A stretch of DNA of 64,000 nucleotides from Polytrichum commune (taxonomy: Eukaryota; Streptophyta; Polytrichopsida; Polytrichales; Polytrichaceae), in contig OX485809.1 of the NCBI GenBank assembly GCA_950295325.1, positions 6,198,001 through 6,262,000 of the forward strand, written 5' to 3'. Shown here piece after piece: positions 1 to 10,060 of the stretch. Position numbers and translations under genes: made by a program. The notes beneath the pieces were generated by a model. The model did not search any database. It was not told where the DNA came from and saw only the letters and a list, made by a program, of their open reading frames with translations. Within the stretch, counting starts at the first letter, position 1; each line of letters opens with the position of its first letter.

Positions 1-340
1 CCATAACCACTTTCCTTATAAATTATGGAGCTCATATGGATATTGAATTCATTATCAAAGTGAATATCCTTCTACTTGTTAATAGTCATTTAACCCCTGC
101 CCCCCCCCCAGAAAGGTTACCATATTGTGAGCATGCAACCCAATCTCTTTTTAACCACGCGTCTTCCTTGTACCCATTCTTGAAGACAAACCAAATCACA
201 TTCCACTCAAATAGACGTGTCTAGTTAAGATAAGCAACCAAATTAGGTACGTCTATCTCATTGCATACAAATGTACCTCTCATTCATCTAACATGAGAGG
301 TCTTGAAATAGAATACAATCAATATATTGCTTGTTCTAGT
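1..340 (+). repeat. Dispersed repeat, family D copy 1
   Basis: Diverged copy of a repeat seen again at about 6226-6620 and 22615-23000. Shared landmarks in the same order are a 'ggagctcatatgaatat'-like segment, a short C-rich run, a stretch ending in 'caatctctttttaa', a block resembling 'accacataccactcaaat', and 'ttaggcac'. In this copy the C-rich run has become nine or more Cs near 101-110. Small ORFs here are not conserved between copies, so I read none as a gene. The class of element is unknown and no terminal repeats are visible. Confidence 0.55.
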
Positions 341-499
341 AGATTCGACATCAATATTAATTTCAACAAAGTGATTTGAGATGAACCGATCATAAACCTA
401 TAAGGGGTCAAGGTTTTTATATTCGATGCATGAGAGGTACGTTTACATGTGACAATTTTGCCCTCACCAATATTTAGGGTTACAATGTGCGACATATAT

Positions 500-700
500 A
501 CACAATTTCTACCCCCCCCCCCCCCAATTATGTTGACTATTGAGCTCAATCTAGTATCATGTTTGGAGCATACATTCCAATCTCTTGTAAAAAACATGTC
601 TTTTCAATATCCATTCTTGGAGCCACACCAAACAACATACCACTCAGATATGGTTGTCATAATAAGAAAAATGACCAAATAAGGGTTGTGTGCCTTATAT
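500..700 (+). repeat. Dispersed repeat, family D partial copy 2
   Basis: A partial second copy of family D, beginning at a C homopolymer near 511-525 and followed by 'aattatgttgacta'. It also contains 'ccattcttggagccacacc' and 'cataccactcagatatgg', which match blocks in the copies at 1, 6.2 and 22.6 kb. ORFs on either strand across this stretch read through the homopolymer and are not credible. Confidence 0.5.
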
Positions 701-2325
701 GGAGACGTCACCACGCCACCTTGTACACCAACTGTGACGTAAAAAAGCTCCCATGTGAATGAGGTCAAGTTATAATATCTGGAAGTTGTCCAATGTGAAT
801 GGGATTGGGAACCTCCTTAACTCTTAAAAGGCGAGGCAGTCGGTTTTGTTTGAGCAATCACTGTTGCCAGACAATCCCAACATACATGTTTACATCATAA
901 TTTATGCTCTTTGGGCACATGGACAACTAAACATTTTTGAACAATTCAAATTCAAAAAACCTTTCGTTTGTATAGTCATATCTACCATAAGAGGTGCCGA
1001 TTTTCTTTAATTAGCTTCTCAATTGGATTGAAGTATTTAAGGTGATTTGCGGCAAATTTGCTTCAATGTTTAGGGGTTAATTTGGATTAGAAACAAAATG
1101 CACAAGGACTCAAAGAAAAACCTTATGTGTTGTGTCTTCTTCACTTTCTTATTGTTGCTCTCAAACCTCCTCTCCATATCTTGTGGTTGGATAGTTCATG
1201 CCATATAAACTCCTAGAAAGAAAGAAAGCACATATATATTATTACCAACATAAATGTGAGCATGTTTACCCTACCTTGCTAAAGAGTTTCCTTGGTACAA
1301 GCACTGTTTATTGCCTACCTTGTGCTAAGTGGGCCCTGAGTATAATAAGTTGGTAGTGTGGCACATAAACTCCTAGAAACTTGCATATTGTTGCACCAAA
1401 TGGTTATGATACTATTCATCTCAAGTGAAATAAAATTCGTTTTTACACCTAATGTGACCTGCACGTATGCTACTCTAAATGCAAATTTATATTGAATTTC
1501 GATTTTCTGAATATTTTGCCACTTTAGAAATAAACACTCAAAACCAAGTCTAAAAAGAGCCAAAGGGACAATATTTTAACAAGATTGGACAACATCAGTC
1601 TTATGATTCAATTGTAGTGATTTAGTACCTACCATGTTGGGTTTCCTTCGACTATTTTCTATTTCCTTAATTGAACCAATTACACTACACATCCAAATTA
1701 GTGTGACAATAAAGTTGGTCACAATACTATGTTAATGAGAGTGGTCTTCACGATTTGTTCACATGTATAAAAAAAAACTAGAATTTTGTCAGGGGTTGCC
1801 TGAGGGATGGCGGGTACGAGCCCTGGACCTTATTCCAGTCTAGACCCCTCCACCTAAAAGTTCATAGGAGGAGGATTAATATCTGCATCAATGAATGGGG
1901 AGTGCCGGTAGTTAGTTACAAGCTAGCCAATTGATTTTGAGAATTTCCAAGTGAAATAGAAATGTTTATGAAGGGGTTCTGGAAGACAAATCAAGGTTTT
2001 CATAAATGGGCCTATTAGAAAGAAAAAAAAGATTGCCGGCATTTAGGCAAGCTGCCCTAGGAGTATCCACAACAAATTACCAATTGAAAGGCATTTTTCA
2101 CGGCGGGCAACTGACCAGACACATGCTTTTTAGGAGTTTTTATTTTTATTTTTAATACTATGCATAGTTGGAGACTTTGAGTTAATGTTGCCTTGCTTGG
2201 CTTGAGGTTTAAGGTTAGTTGCTTCCCGCCGCAACTTGCATTATGAGTGCACATCCGTGAGCTTGGTTTAGGGTTAGATGCTTGCCTCTGTAGCTTGCAT
2301 TCCGAGTCCATAACTTGCATTCTGA
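701..2325. other. Gene-free AT-rich stretch
   Basis: I see no gene, RNA or terminal-repeat element with confidence here. The only feature that catches the eye is at about 1795-1880, where 'gggtacgagccctgg' loosely resembles a tRNA B box. No matching A box at the right distance is convincing, so I do not call a SINE. Confidence 0.4.
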
Positions 2326-2812
2326 GTGCACATCTGTGAGTTGAATTGGTGTATCTCTGAATTGGATACTTTGTTGGGCCATTATGGGGTAGACCGCTCA
2401 CATGGAAGCTTCAAACTCCCTCCTTTTGTGGACAAGGCATCATGTAAGTATGAGTTTTCAACCTTTAAACTTCAGTGCACTACAAAATGGGGGGATAAGA
2501 ATTTCAAGGATTTGTGGGGCATGATAACTTGGAATCATGCTTTGCAAGCATGGTAGCCCAACCTCCTCATTCTTTACAGAGTTAGCTCATGTGCAATGTG
2601 TTTCTATAGTGACGTGTGAGTGTACTTTTAGTGCGCAAAATTTGATCAAGACTAAAGTTAGAAATAGGTTGGGCAATAATAATCTCGAGGCATTGTTGCG
2701 AATTGCTTTGGAAGGGCTAGATGAGGGGGTAGATGACATTATCAGTGACGTTGTCCCACTTTGGAAGAATGATAGTAAATACCATTTGTTGTATGCTAAT
2801 CCTTCTTCTTAA
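2326..2812 (+). pseudogene. hAT-family transposase C-terminal remnant
   Basis: Two adjacent plus-strand reading pieces, 2326-2556 and 2537-2812 in a different frame, read together like the C-terminal dimerisation region of hAT transposases (the type found in zinc finger protein 862-like and domesticated hAT proteins). The second piece holds the diagnostic stretch: a Cys/Glu-containing segment followed by FSAQNLIKTKVRNRLGNNN and then LEALLRIALEG. This corresponds to the family pattern of a small-residue FSALNRIKT..RNRL..L..LLRI block. The frame change and the loss of the BED finger and catalytic domain mark it as a dead fragment. The dimerisation domain normally lets transposase monomers pair at the element ends. 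No terminal inverted repeats or 8-bp target duplication were found nearby. Confidence 0.62.
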
Positions 2813-3562
2813 TTGAATTCTCCTAATACACTGAGTGTGAGTGATGTGTCTTGTTTGTTTGTCACCGTTGATATTAATGGCAAAGATACACAAATTTCGT
2901 GACTTTCAATACTAACCAACCTCTGGAAAACACTTGGACCCTTTGTGAATCTTGTATTTTATGAAGGCTACATCCTTGGCCCTAAGATGGTAGGGGCTTT
3001 GCCAAGCTCAACTCATGTTAAGGATACTATTCAAACAAAAAGAATAAAGAGTGAATGCCAACACTCTTTTACCCTGAACACTTGAAAAAGAGAGGGAATG
3101 AATGACAATGAAACTTAAAGGGGAAAAAATGATGAGGGAATAAACATCCAACACCAAAATACAAAACCAACCCCATTTTAGACATTTAAGAAACTGGATA
3201 AACAAATAATAAAATCAAAAGAAATATTTATTAATTGCCTAAATACATTAGAAAAAGGGGAATATCAACCGATAAAATTTACACTCTCTAGGCCCATTTC
3301 TGGGTAAAATTGAGAAATCTGAGCCACCTCCTAGAAGCTAGGAAATTTTCCGTTTTCTCATCAGAACTCCCCGGATGCATAGGGAAAGTAGAGATATTGA
3401 CTCCCTAATTTCAAAGACAAGAATCCGGTAAATCAAGTGGTTGGGTAAGTTGGATATTATGCAGGGACTGCAGATGCATATTCTTCTTCCAGTGGCCACT
3501 ACCAGCTAATATAAGTTAGGATAGGTATCCTTTTCCCAGGAGCGTACGTCTATTTCCGGGAA
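2813..3562. other. Intergenic, no gene seen
   Basis: Low-coding DNA between the hAT remnant and the minisatellite. The short minus-strand ORF at 3008-3205 is hydrophobic because of AT-rich sequence and shows no family features. Confidence 0.4.
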
Positions 3563-3996
3563 CAAACCGTTGAGTTTGAGAAATAATGACCGGTTGAGCT
3601 TGAGATTTGATAACCGGTTGAGATTGAGAAATAATGACCGGTTGAGCTTGAGAAATAATAACCGGTTGAATTTGAGAAATAATAACCAGTTGAGATTGAG
3701 AAATAATAACCGGTTGAGGTTGAGAAATAATGACCGGTCGAGTTTGAGAAATAATAACCGGTTGAGGTTGAGAAATAATAACCAGGGTTGAGGTTGAGAA
3801 ATAATAACCGGGGTTGAGGTTGAGAAATAATAACTGGTTGAGATTGAGAAATAATAACCGGGGTTGAGGTTGAGAAATAATAACTGGTTGAGATTGAGAA
3901 ATAATAACCGGGGTTGAGGTTGAGAAATAATAACCGGTTGAGTTTGAGAAATAATAATTGGTTGAGGTTGAGAAATAATAGCCGGTTGAAGTTGGA
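3563..3996 (+). repeat. 24-bp minisatellite, about 17 units
   Basis: Tandem repeat with the consensus 24-mer aaccggttgagnttgaga followed by aataat. Most units are exactly 24 bp. Some carry 'ccgggg' in place of 'ccgg' and are 26 bp. Between about 3807 and 3930 the 26- and 24-bp forms alternate, giving a 50-bp higher-order unit. Because 24 is a multiple of three, a plus-strand ORF (3570-3791) stays open and reads as a repetitive Arg/Asn/Leu peptide, but the 26-bp units close it and I do not regard it as a gene. Sequence just downstream (3997-4135) continues as dispersed repeat family A in minus orientation, so the array looks like an internal expansion of that repeat. Confidence 0.9.
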
Positions 3997-4135
3997 GACT
4001 TAAGGAGAATTACCGATCAATTTACAGGAATCTATAGAAAGAATATACCTCATATGAATGAAAGCAAAACCGGAAGATGATGTCAACATGTAGCCGGTTG
4101 GATTTAGAATCACTTGGATCTTGACCGACTATATA
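3997..4135 (-). repeat. Dispersed repeat family A, minus-oriented copy
   Basis: Read on the minus strand this runs through a 'cggtcaagatcc' block, 'ggctacatgttg', 'ttgaggtatattc', 'gatcggtaattctcc' and then 'caaccggctattatttctcaacc', which is the edge of the minisatellite. The same ordered blocks occur on the plus strand at 4185-4450, 4455-4690 and 21555-21785. Confidence 0.65.
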
Positions 4136-4184
4136 TTACGCCCAAATAACCTCCTAGGCACTGGGCGTACATAACTTAACTTAA

Positions 4185-4690
4185 GCACAGTGTTCGGGGA
4201 GATTTTTGGACATAATTGGTCAAAATCCTAGTGTTTCCAAGTCCACCTGGTTTACATGTTGTGATATTTCGGATTTTCTTTACTAATTTGAGGTATATTC
4301 CATGGATTCCTTTTAAATTCTTGAATGTATTCTGTAAATTACTCGAAAATGGTCAGTAACTATCCTGAAGTCTTGAATTTCAACCAGTTATTTCTCAAAC
4401 TTAACCTATGCATCTGTAGGTAGCCATCGGTTCTCCCCATTCATTGCTCAAGCTGGTTTCCAGGGAGGATTTTTGCACATAATCGGTCAAAATCCAAATG
4501 CTTTCATGTCCAAACACTTGCATGTTGTGACCTCTTCAGATTTTCTTTACAAATTTGAGGTATATTCCACAGATTCTCCCTCAAATGATCAGTAATTTTC
4601 CTGAAGTCTTGAACTTCGAACAGTTATTTCCCAAACTCAAGTAGTTCACCTGTAACTACCAGTCGGCTCTCCCTATTCATTGACTTAAGG
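4185..4690 (+). repeat. Dispersed repeat family A, two tandem copies
   Basis: Two successive copies, about 4185-4450 and 4455-4690. Each runs through 'ggtcaaaatcc', a 'catgttgtga' block, 'ttgaggtatattcca', 'cctgaagtcttgaa' and then 'ttatttctcaaac' or 'ttatttcccaaac', ending at a 'cattcattg' block. Their pairing next to an oppositely oriented copy makes a local cluster. No coding capacity is visible and the element type is unknown. Confidence 0.65.
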
Positions 4691-5035
4691 TAGGGAGGGC
4701 AATTTCCGTCCAAATTTCAGATGTGCCTAGTTGGGATGCTGAAACTATTTGTTTATAAATTTTGAGCGCTCCGCAAAGCTGGTGCAAGAGCAACTATGAA
4801 AAAATCAAAATTTTCCAGCATGTTTATAATTTCCTACAAATTTTTAAAGGAAACCTTGCAAAGTGACCAACACTCGCACATAGGGTACGTGGTATATCCA
4901 CAGGGTGGATTTCTAAAACTGACCGCTGGCATCCAATGAAATGTTGGCAACGCTGTGAATGGTAAAAGCACCTAGATAGGTGCTTCCGACATAGGGGTCG
5001 ACTTTAGGACCCGCACGGAAATTGCCACCCCTACC
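4689..5035. mobile_element. TTAA-flanked inverted-repeat element (MITE-like)
   Basis: The ends are inverted repeats: the left end reads GGTAGGGAGGGCAATTTCCGT and the right end, on the opposite strand, GGTAGGGGTGGCAATTTCCGT, two mismatches in 21. TTAA flanks both sides, at 4685-4688 and 5036-5039. A 347-bp non-coding body, terminal repeats and a TTAA duplication suggest a piggyBac-like non-autonomous element. However, TTAA is palindromic and the known piggyBac ends usually start with CC, so the superfamily is only inferred. It lies at the 3' edge of a family A repeat, whose sequence seems to continue beyond the insertion. Confidence 0.65.
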
Positions 5036-5040
5036 TTAAG

Positions 5041-6125
5041 CTCAAGTTGAAATCACCTCAAATGCTCACGAACCACATGAAAAGGGTCCTTCAAGTCACA
5101 GAGATTCACTCAATCTTTTAACTCTTGTCATAACAATACTAAGCAGCTACATGATGGTCTCTTTCCAAAGACAGTGAGGGCGTTAAAAGAAACTCTAGTA
5201 ATTCACAAGTGCTTATCAAAAAGGTCACATGATACAACTTGAGTGCTCTCCATAAACGGAAAATCCTGCAACATAGCATGTTTATATCATCACCCTGGTC
5301 TAACAACTGACTAGAATCAACCATTTGTGCATGACAATAACATGGCATAGCACACTTGCAACTAGCTGCTCTTTTGGAATTGGCATACAAGAGAAGTCTT
5401 AGATACTTAACCTTAGACCACATTCATATGGTTGGAATGAAATGAAATTGATTTTATAGTCTCAAAAGTCAAAACGCTTATGGGATTAAAAGTACATCAC
5501 GAGGGTGTCAAACAAGTTGGTACCCTAGAGTGGTGAAGTGTGGTAGCCGCTGTGAGATAAAGGCTAAAATCGAGATGGTCCAGTTGACAAAAAGACTTGA
5601 GACTCCATAGTACTATAATCTCGAATAGTGATTGAAACTTATCTCTAGTGAAGTTATATAGGGGACATTCCAACACAAAGTGTGCCTCATTTTCAAGTTC
5701 ATTACGAGGAATGAGGTTCCTTATCCTTTCATCTCTGCCAAATCATATTACATGTACTTCCATTCAAAAATGAAATAAAAAATCCACGATGCATCAAAAT
5801 TCAATTGATATTTGATATGATTGACTTAAAGGGTGTATTTTAGAACTTGATTGGAAAATCCAAACGGTTACATGTTATGATTGACCTTGTTATGTTGGTT
5901 ACTCCAAATAATAAAATTTGTAACAAAAGAAAAATTAAGAGTTCCAACCACTTCAAGGCCCATATCTTAGAGTTGTTAATGGATAACCTCAATCAATTTG
6001 CTCTAGATGATGTAGAACTTCAGTAATTCAAAGTGCGAGAGAAAAACAAACGAAAAAATAGTGTTTGCCTTGAGAAGCATATGCATATATTGAAATACCC
6101 TTGCAATCACTTTTGGTTTGTTGGG
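5041..6125. other. Gene-free stretch
   Basis: No gene recognised. A minus-strand ORF of 94 residues at 5139-5423 contains several Cys residues but no family pattern and no supporting splice structure. The rest is AT-rich. Confidence 0.35.
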
Positions 6126-6129
6126 CATT

Positions 6130-6680
6130 TAGGGGTTATCTTGAGGTAGATGGGTCCGACTAGCCCACTTCTCAAAGGATATGAAACATACGACTAACAT
6201 GAAATGGTTAGCAAGTTCATATTGAGGCCATAACCCCTTTCTTCATAATTTTTGGAGCTCGTGTTCAATATCGTATTTATTATCAATGCAAAGATTACGT
6301 GCTCATTAAGTGGTCATATAGGTCCCCCGATTATATTGACTGATGAACCTAAGATGGTTATGATATTTGAGTACGTAGTCCAATTTCTTTTTAAACAAGT
6401 GTCTCTTTGGTGTTTGTTGTTGAAGCCACACCTAACCACATACTACTCAAATTTATGTGCTCGATTAAGAGAAGTAATTGAATTAGGCACATCTTCCTTA
6501 TTTACATACGGGGGATGTGATAAAGAGGGAATTATCACATATGAGAGCACCTCTCATTCACCCAACATAAAGCCACAGAATAGTATGCAATCTATAATTT
6601 TCTTATTTAACATTGGACTATGTGTTCAAAATCTATCAACTAACTTGGACCCAATAGTGAACACAATTGGTGGGCCCTAG
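6130..6680 (+). repeat. Dispersed repeat family D, copy 3
   Basis: Best preserved copy of family D. An ORF of 142 residues (6252-6680) is open through most of it, but the equivalent frame is broken in the copies at 1-340 and 22.6-23.0 kb. It has no recognisable domain. It may be a relic of coding sequence from the parental element or chance. Confidence 0.55.
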
Positions 6681-7000
6681 ACATTCATGTAAAAATATCA
6701 ATGCACATGATGCACTTTTGATTTTGATCATAACTATGTCAAGAGTAGCTTGATTTTCAAGCTAACATTTGTTCATGCTTCATCTCATATTTGCTAATGC
6801 AACACTAGTTTTGTTGCATAAATTTGAACAGGTTTAAGTTGGAGATCACAAAAACGGGCCACTTAAACGCCCACATACCTTTGTGGAAGTTAAATTACTC
6901 CCCGCCCCTTTGGCCACCAACCACGATGGTTCCCTCGCACAATATCCGGATTGATTGGTGACTTTTCATTCCCTTTGGTTTTATGAATTCACTTGAGTTT

Positions 7001-7380
7001 AAGGCATGTGGGTGTTTTTTGGTTACTTTTATCAATTGGGCCCCTTATATTTGATTGGTGTGTGGTTCGGTGAGAAATAAAGAACAAAAACCATAAAGAT
7101 ATATGTTCAAAAAGTGATTGGACTATGTCTTCAAGTTCTATCAACCACTACACACTTTATAGTGAACACAATTGGGAGGGCCTACATACTCAATCAAGAA
7201 ATCAATAAACACACACTTTTGGTAGCCGTAACTAAATAAAGGAGGTCTAAGTTTCACAACCATTTTTGATAATGCTTCATCATAGATTGCTAATGCAACA
7301 CAAGTTTTGTTGTGTAAATCTAACAGGTAACAGTCAGAGAACATGAAAAAAAACCGAATTGTGTAACACCCACATAAGGT
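7001..7380 (+). mobile_element. MITE family C, copy 1
   Basis: A roughly 380-bp segment bounded by near-inverted ends: 'ggcatgtgggtgtt' on the left and 'aacacccacataagg' on the right. Internal sequence ('ggtgtgtggttcggtgag', 'aagtgattggactatgtctt', 'ttgctaatgcaacacaagtt') recurs at 7395-7757, at 20130-20505 and inverted at 27393-27747. Non-coding. The minus-strand ORF at 7141-7344 is a shadow of the repeat. Confidence 0.6.
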
Positions 7381-7394
7381 AGGTGGGTCTCAAG

Positions 7395-7757
7395 TGGCTC
7401 GTTTTCTGAATGGGACACCTACATTTGGTTGGTAAGTGGTTCGGCGAGGGATCAAACAACAAACACCACATAAGACACATGTGTTAAAAGAGATTGGGGC
7501 CACGTCTTCAAATACTAATACTCTACATTCAATAATGAACACAATCAGAAGAACCCATGTATCCAGTGTCCAACCCAACAGACACGCACTCCCAGTAGCC
7601 ATAACTAAATCAAGGAGAAGGTCCGACTATCAATCCGTTTTCCACACGCGTCTCACGGTCGAGAATCGCTAATGCAACACGAGTTTTGTCGCGTAAATCC
7701 ATTCAGTAGAAGTCGGCGAACATGAGAAACTGAACCCAACAACACCGACATAACACC
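7395..7757 (+). mobile_element. MITE family C, copy 2
   Basis: Follows copy 1 almost directly in the same orientation. It carries 'ttggttggtaagtggttcgg', 'cacatgtgttaaaagagattg', 'ttcaataatgaacacaatca' and 'tgctaatgcaacacgagttt'. It is richer in CG than its relatives, for instance 'acgcgtctcacggtcgagaatcgc', suggesting it is younger or has lost less methylated CG. Confidence 0.55.
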
Positions 7758-7780
7758 TCACCCTCAATTCCCAATCACCA

Positions 7781-7809
7781 AGAGAGAGATAGAGAGAGAG
7801 AGAGAGAGA
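7781..7809 (+). repeat. (AG)n microsatellite
   Basis: Interrupted AG dinucleotide run, about 14 units, with one AT interruption near 7790. Confidence 0.9.
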
Positions 7810-8640
7810 AATTGATTGGTGGGAGGATTCACCACGGCCGGCCTACATGGCCACCCTCATCATGTGCCCTTCCCTTCCCTTCTTGTCCCTTGCTCTTTAT
7901 CATTTGTTCTCTCCCTCTCCCTCTCTCTTTCTTTCTCCCTTGGTGCACTCATTGGGTACCCGAACGCGGCAATGACGACAAACTTGACAATGATGGAGAA
8001 ACGGGTGTTGGCCAAATCTCTCAACCTCGCTCCCAAACGGTTCACACGTAGATCGTGCGAGATCCCCCCCCAACTACTTGCTTGCTTGCTTATAAGCTAA
8101 AAGCCAACTCCCCCCACCCAACCGCCTCCCTCTCCCATCATCATGCCAATTCCGGCCACATGGCCCCTCCCCCTCCGCCGGGGCACATAAAAGTTAAAGG
8201 AAGGGGAGGGAAGGGAGTGGGGTACTATTCCCCCCCCCCCCGGCGGCGGGGGGTTAAGTTAGGGTTCGAGCAGCTTTGGGGCGAATGGGAGCCATTGTTG
8301 AAGCTCCAAGTTGCTTTCAAAGTCTTTGTGCCCTCGGACCAATAATCGGGGGGAATCGGCCACCGACCGCTACTTACACATGACCCGGTTGAGGTTTGAG
8401 GCTTTGGGGATATTCCCTTGTCGTTTTAGAGGGATTTAGAGGGTGTAGCTCAAATTAGCGAGGGAATGTGGTTTTGTCACGAGAGGCGCTCGTTCTTAGA
8501 ACGGGTTTTGAGTTACTATTATTTTCCTATTAAATTGGAAATTAGCTTTCGTGGAGTTTTCACTGGGTTTTTTTGAATTTTATTCGTTGAGTTCTGATGT
8601 GCATTACTTTGGTTTTATAACCGCTCAGAGGATTTTACGT
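7810..8640. other. GC-richer, C- and G-homopolymer-bearing stretch of unknown role
   Basis: GC- and CpG-richer than the surroundings, with pyrimidine-rich plus-strand runs at 7860-7945, a C run followed by CGGCGG at about 8230-8252, and 'taagttagggttcgagcagc' after it. Two overlapping plus-strand ORFs (7812-8051 and 7816-8100) and one at 8055-8345 reflect base composition; none has a family signature. It could be the promoter or leader of a gene whose body is the weak exon candidate at 8641-8730, but that is speculation. Confidence 0.3.
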
Positions 8641-8730
8641 AATGCCTTTGTCCCATGATGTGGGGGCGGAGCCAATAAAGAGAAACCTCTTCGAGTTTGG
8701 GTCCGATGTTGAGTTTGAAAGGTGAGGTAA
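8641..8730 (+). CDS. Possible orphan exon, low confidence
   Basis: From ATG at 8641 the frame reads MPLSHDVGAEPIKRN followed by LFEFGSDVEFE and then reaches a donor-like 'aggtgaggtaag' near 8719. The composition is balanced and protein-like, unlike the AT-biased chance ORFs nearby. A second coding-like stretch in another frame, 8735-8830, and the short ORF at 8809-9009 could be further degraded exons. I recognise no family. This could equally be chance. Confidence 0.2.
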
Positions 8731-9009
8731 GGTCCATTAAGAGGTGTTTTTGGACCTCAAGTTTCTTGGACCGGACCCTAATGTGAACCCATATGAGGGC
8801 ACACTTTCATGTACCGGCCATTCCGGCAAAGCATAATAGAATTCTCTGACATCGGCAAAGCTTTCACAGTCTTCAAGCGTCTTTTGGCCGAGCACTTTCA
8901 TGTGGGGTGGGGGGAGGGGGGGATGTGGGATAGTAGGTTTGCCATGTTGTTGAACATGGAAATTAGAATCAGTTTGTCATCACATTTACCCACTCTAAAT
9001 GTTGCATGA

Positions 9010-9408
9010 CTAGATTGATTGAACTTCATATATTGCGATGCTCAAAAAAAAAATTAAATCAAAAAAATCAAAAGTTGTGAATATTTTGGACAAAGACATG
9101 AATACCAAGAACTTAGCATCATAAACAAACTCAATGTAAAGTACAATGATTTCGGCCCGCACAAACATGTTCATAATAAACAAGTTTTTCCAGCTCAAAT
9201 GTAAGCCAATCTTTGGGTTCCAAAAAAGAGATGCAATCAAGTCTGCCTTCTGAAACTTGAACTATCCCTTACAATCATGCCGGCCAAGGACTTTTAATTT
9301 CTAAGCATAATTAATCCACACTTCCATGTGGAGAGGGCCCAAGTTATTATCATCTAGTGGATTTTGCCGACTCCGCTAACACACAGAAGTGTGCCCTTTA
9401 GAGCAAGC
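9010..9408. other. Gene-free AT-rich stretch
   Basis: AT-rich sequence with A homopolymers near 9040. The 76-residue minus-strand ORF (9010-9240) is Phe/Ile-rich because of base composition and is not supported as a gene. Confidence 0.35.
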
Positions 9409-9419
9409 CCAGTTATTCC

Positions 9420-10060
9420 CGGATATGCATCTGCATCCGGGATTGAAAAGTGGCCTCCCTCCAGGATGCAGATGCATACCCAGGCAAAACTCCCACTCAT
9501 CCTCCACCATCAATGCTAACTTTTGGATTTCTTCTAAAATGATTGGTAATTTTCTGAAGGCATGAACATCTGTAACTATGATTTTTACTGTGCACCCTAA
9601 TCAATCTCAGCCGGTCACGGATCAAACTCTGTAAGTATCATTTTCTGTAAATATGAATTCTATTGTGCACCCTAATCAACCTCAGTCAATCATGGATCAA
9701 ACTCTCAACCTAAACTAGATTATCTGTAAGTGTCATTTTCTGTAAGTATGAATTTTACTATGCATTGTAATCAACCTCACCCGGTCACGGATCAAACTCT
9801 CAACCTAAACCGGATCATCTGTAACTATCCGGTTAAACCATAACCAATTATTTCTAAAACATCAATAAAGTTGTTTGTCTTTAATTGATAGCAGGCTCCC
9901 TCCATAAATCAAGGAAATGCAAGGAGTTCTGCACCTCCTGGAAATTTCTTCATCCACATTTGAGTTATGCTAGGTTGAGTGAGGCACTTCCCTGCATCCG
10001 CATCTGCATCGCGGATGTAAAAGTGCAGATGCAGATGCGGATGCAAGGTGAGTGGCCTTG
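9420..10060. repeat. Repeat block bounded by GCATCTGCATCC palindromes
   Basis: At 9423-9477 and again at 9988-10053 there are short inverted repeats built on gcatctgcatcc / ggatgcagatgc. Between them lies a degenerate direct repeat (about 9570-9840). Its units each carry 'aatcaacctcag', 'ggtcacggatcaaactct' and 'ctgtaagta' blocks, present about three times. The arrangement suggests a composite transposon with terminal palindromes, but no target duplication was identified. The overlapping small ORFs at 9885-10109 come from the palindrome. Confidence 0.5.

Noticed and set aside
3570-3791. A repetitive Arg/Asn/Leu peptide gene
   Set aside because: The unit length of 24 bp keeps the frame open by chance, and the later 26-bp units break it. 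No start context or neighbouring gene supports it.
6252-6680. A 142-residue gene in dispersed repeat family D
   Set aside because: The frame is broken in the other copies and no domain is visible.
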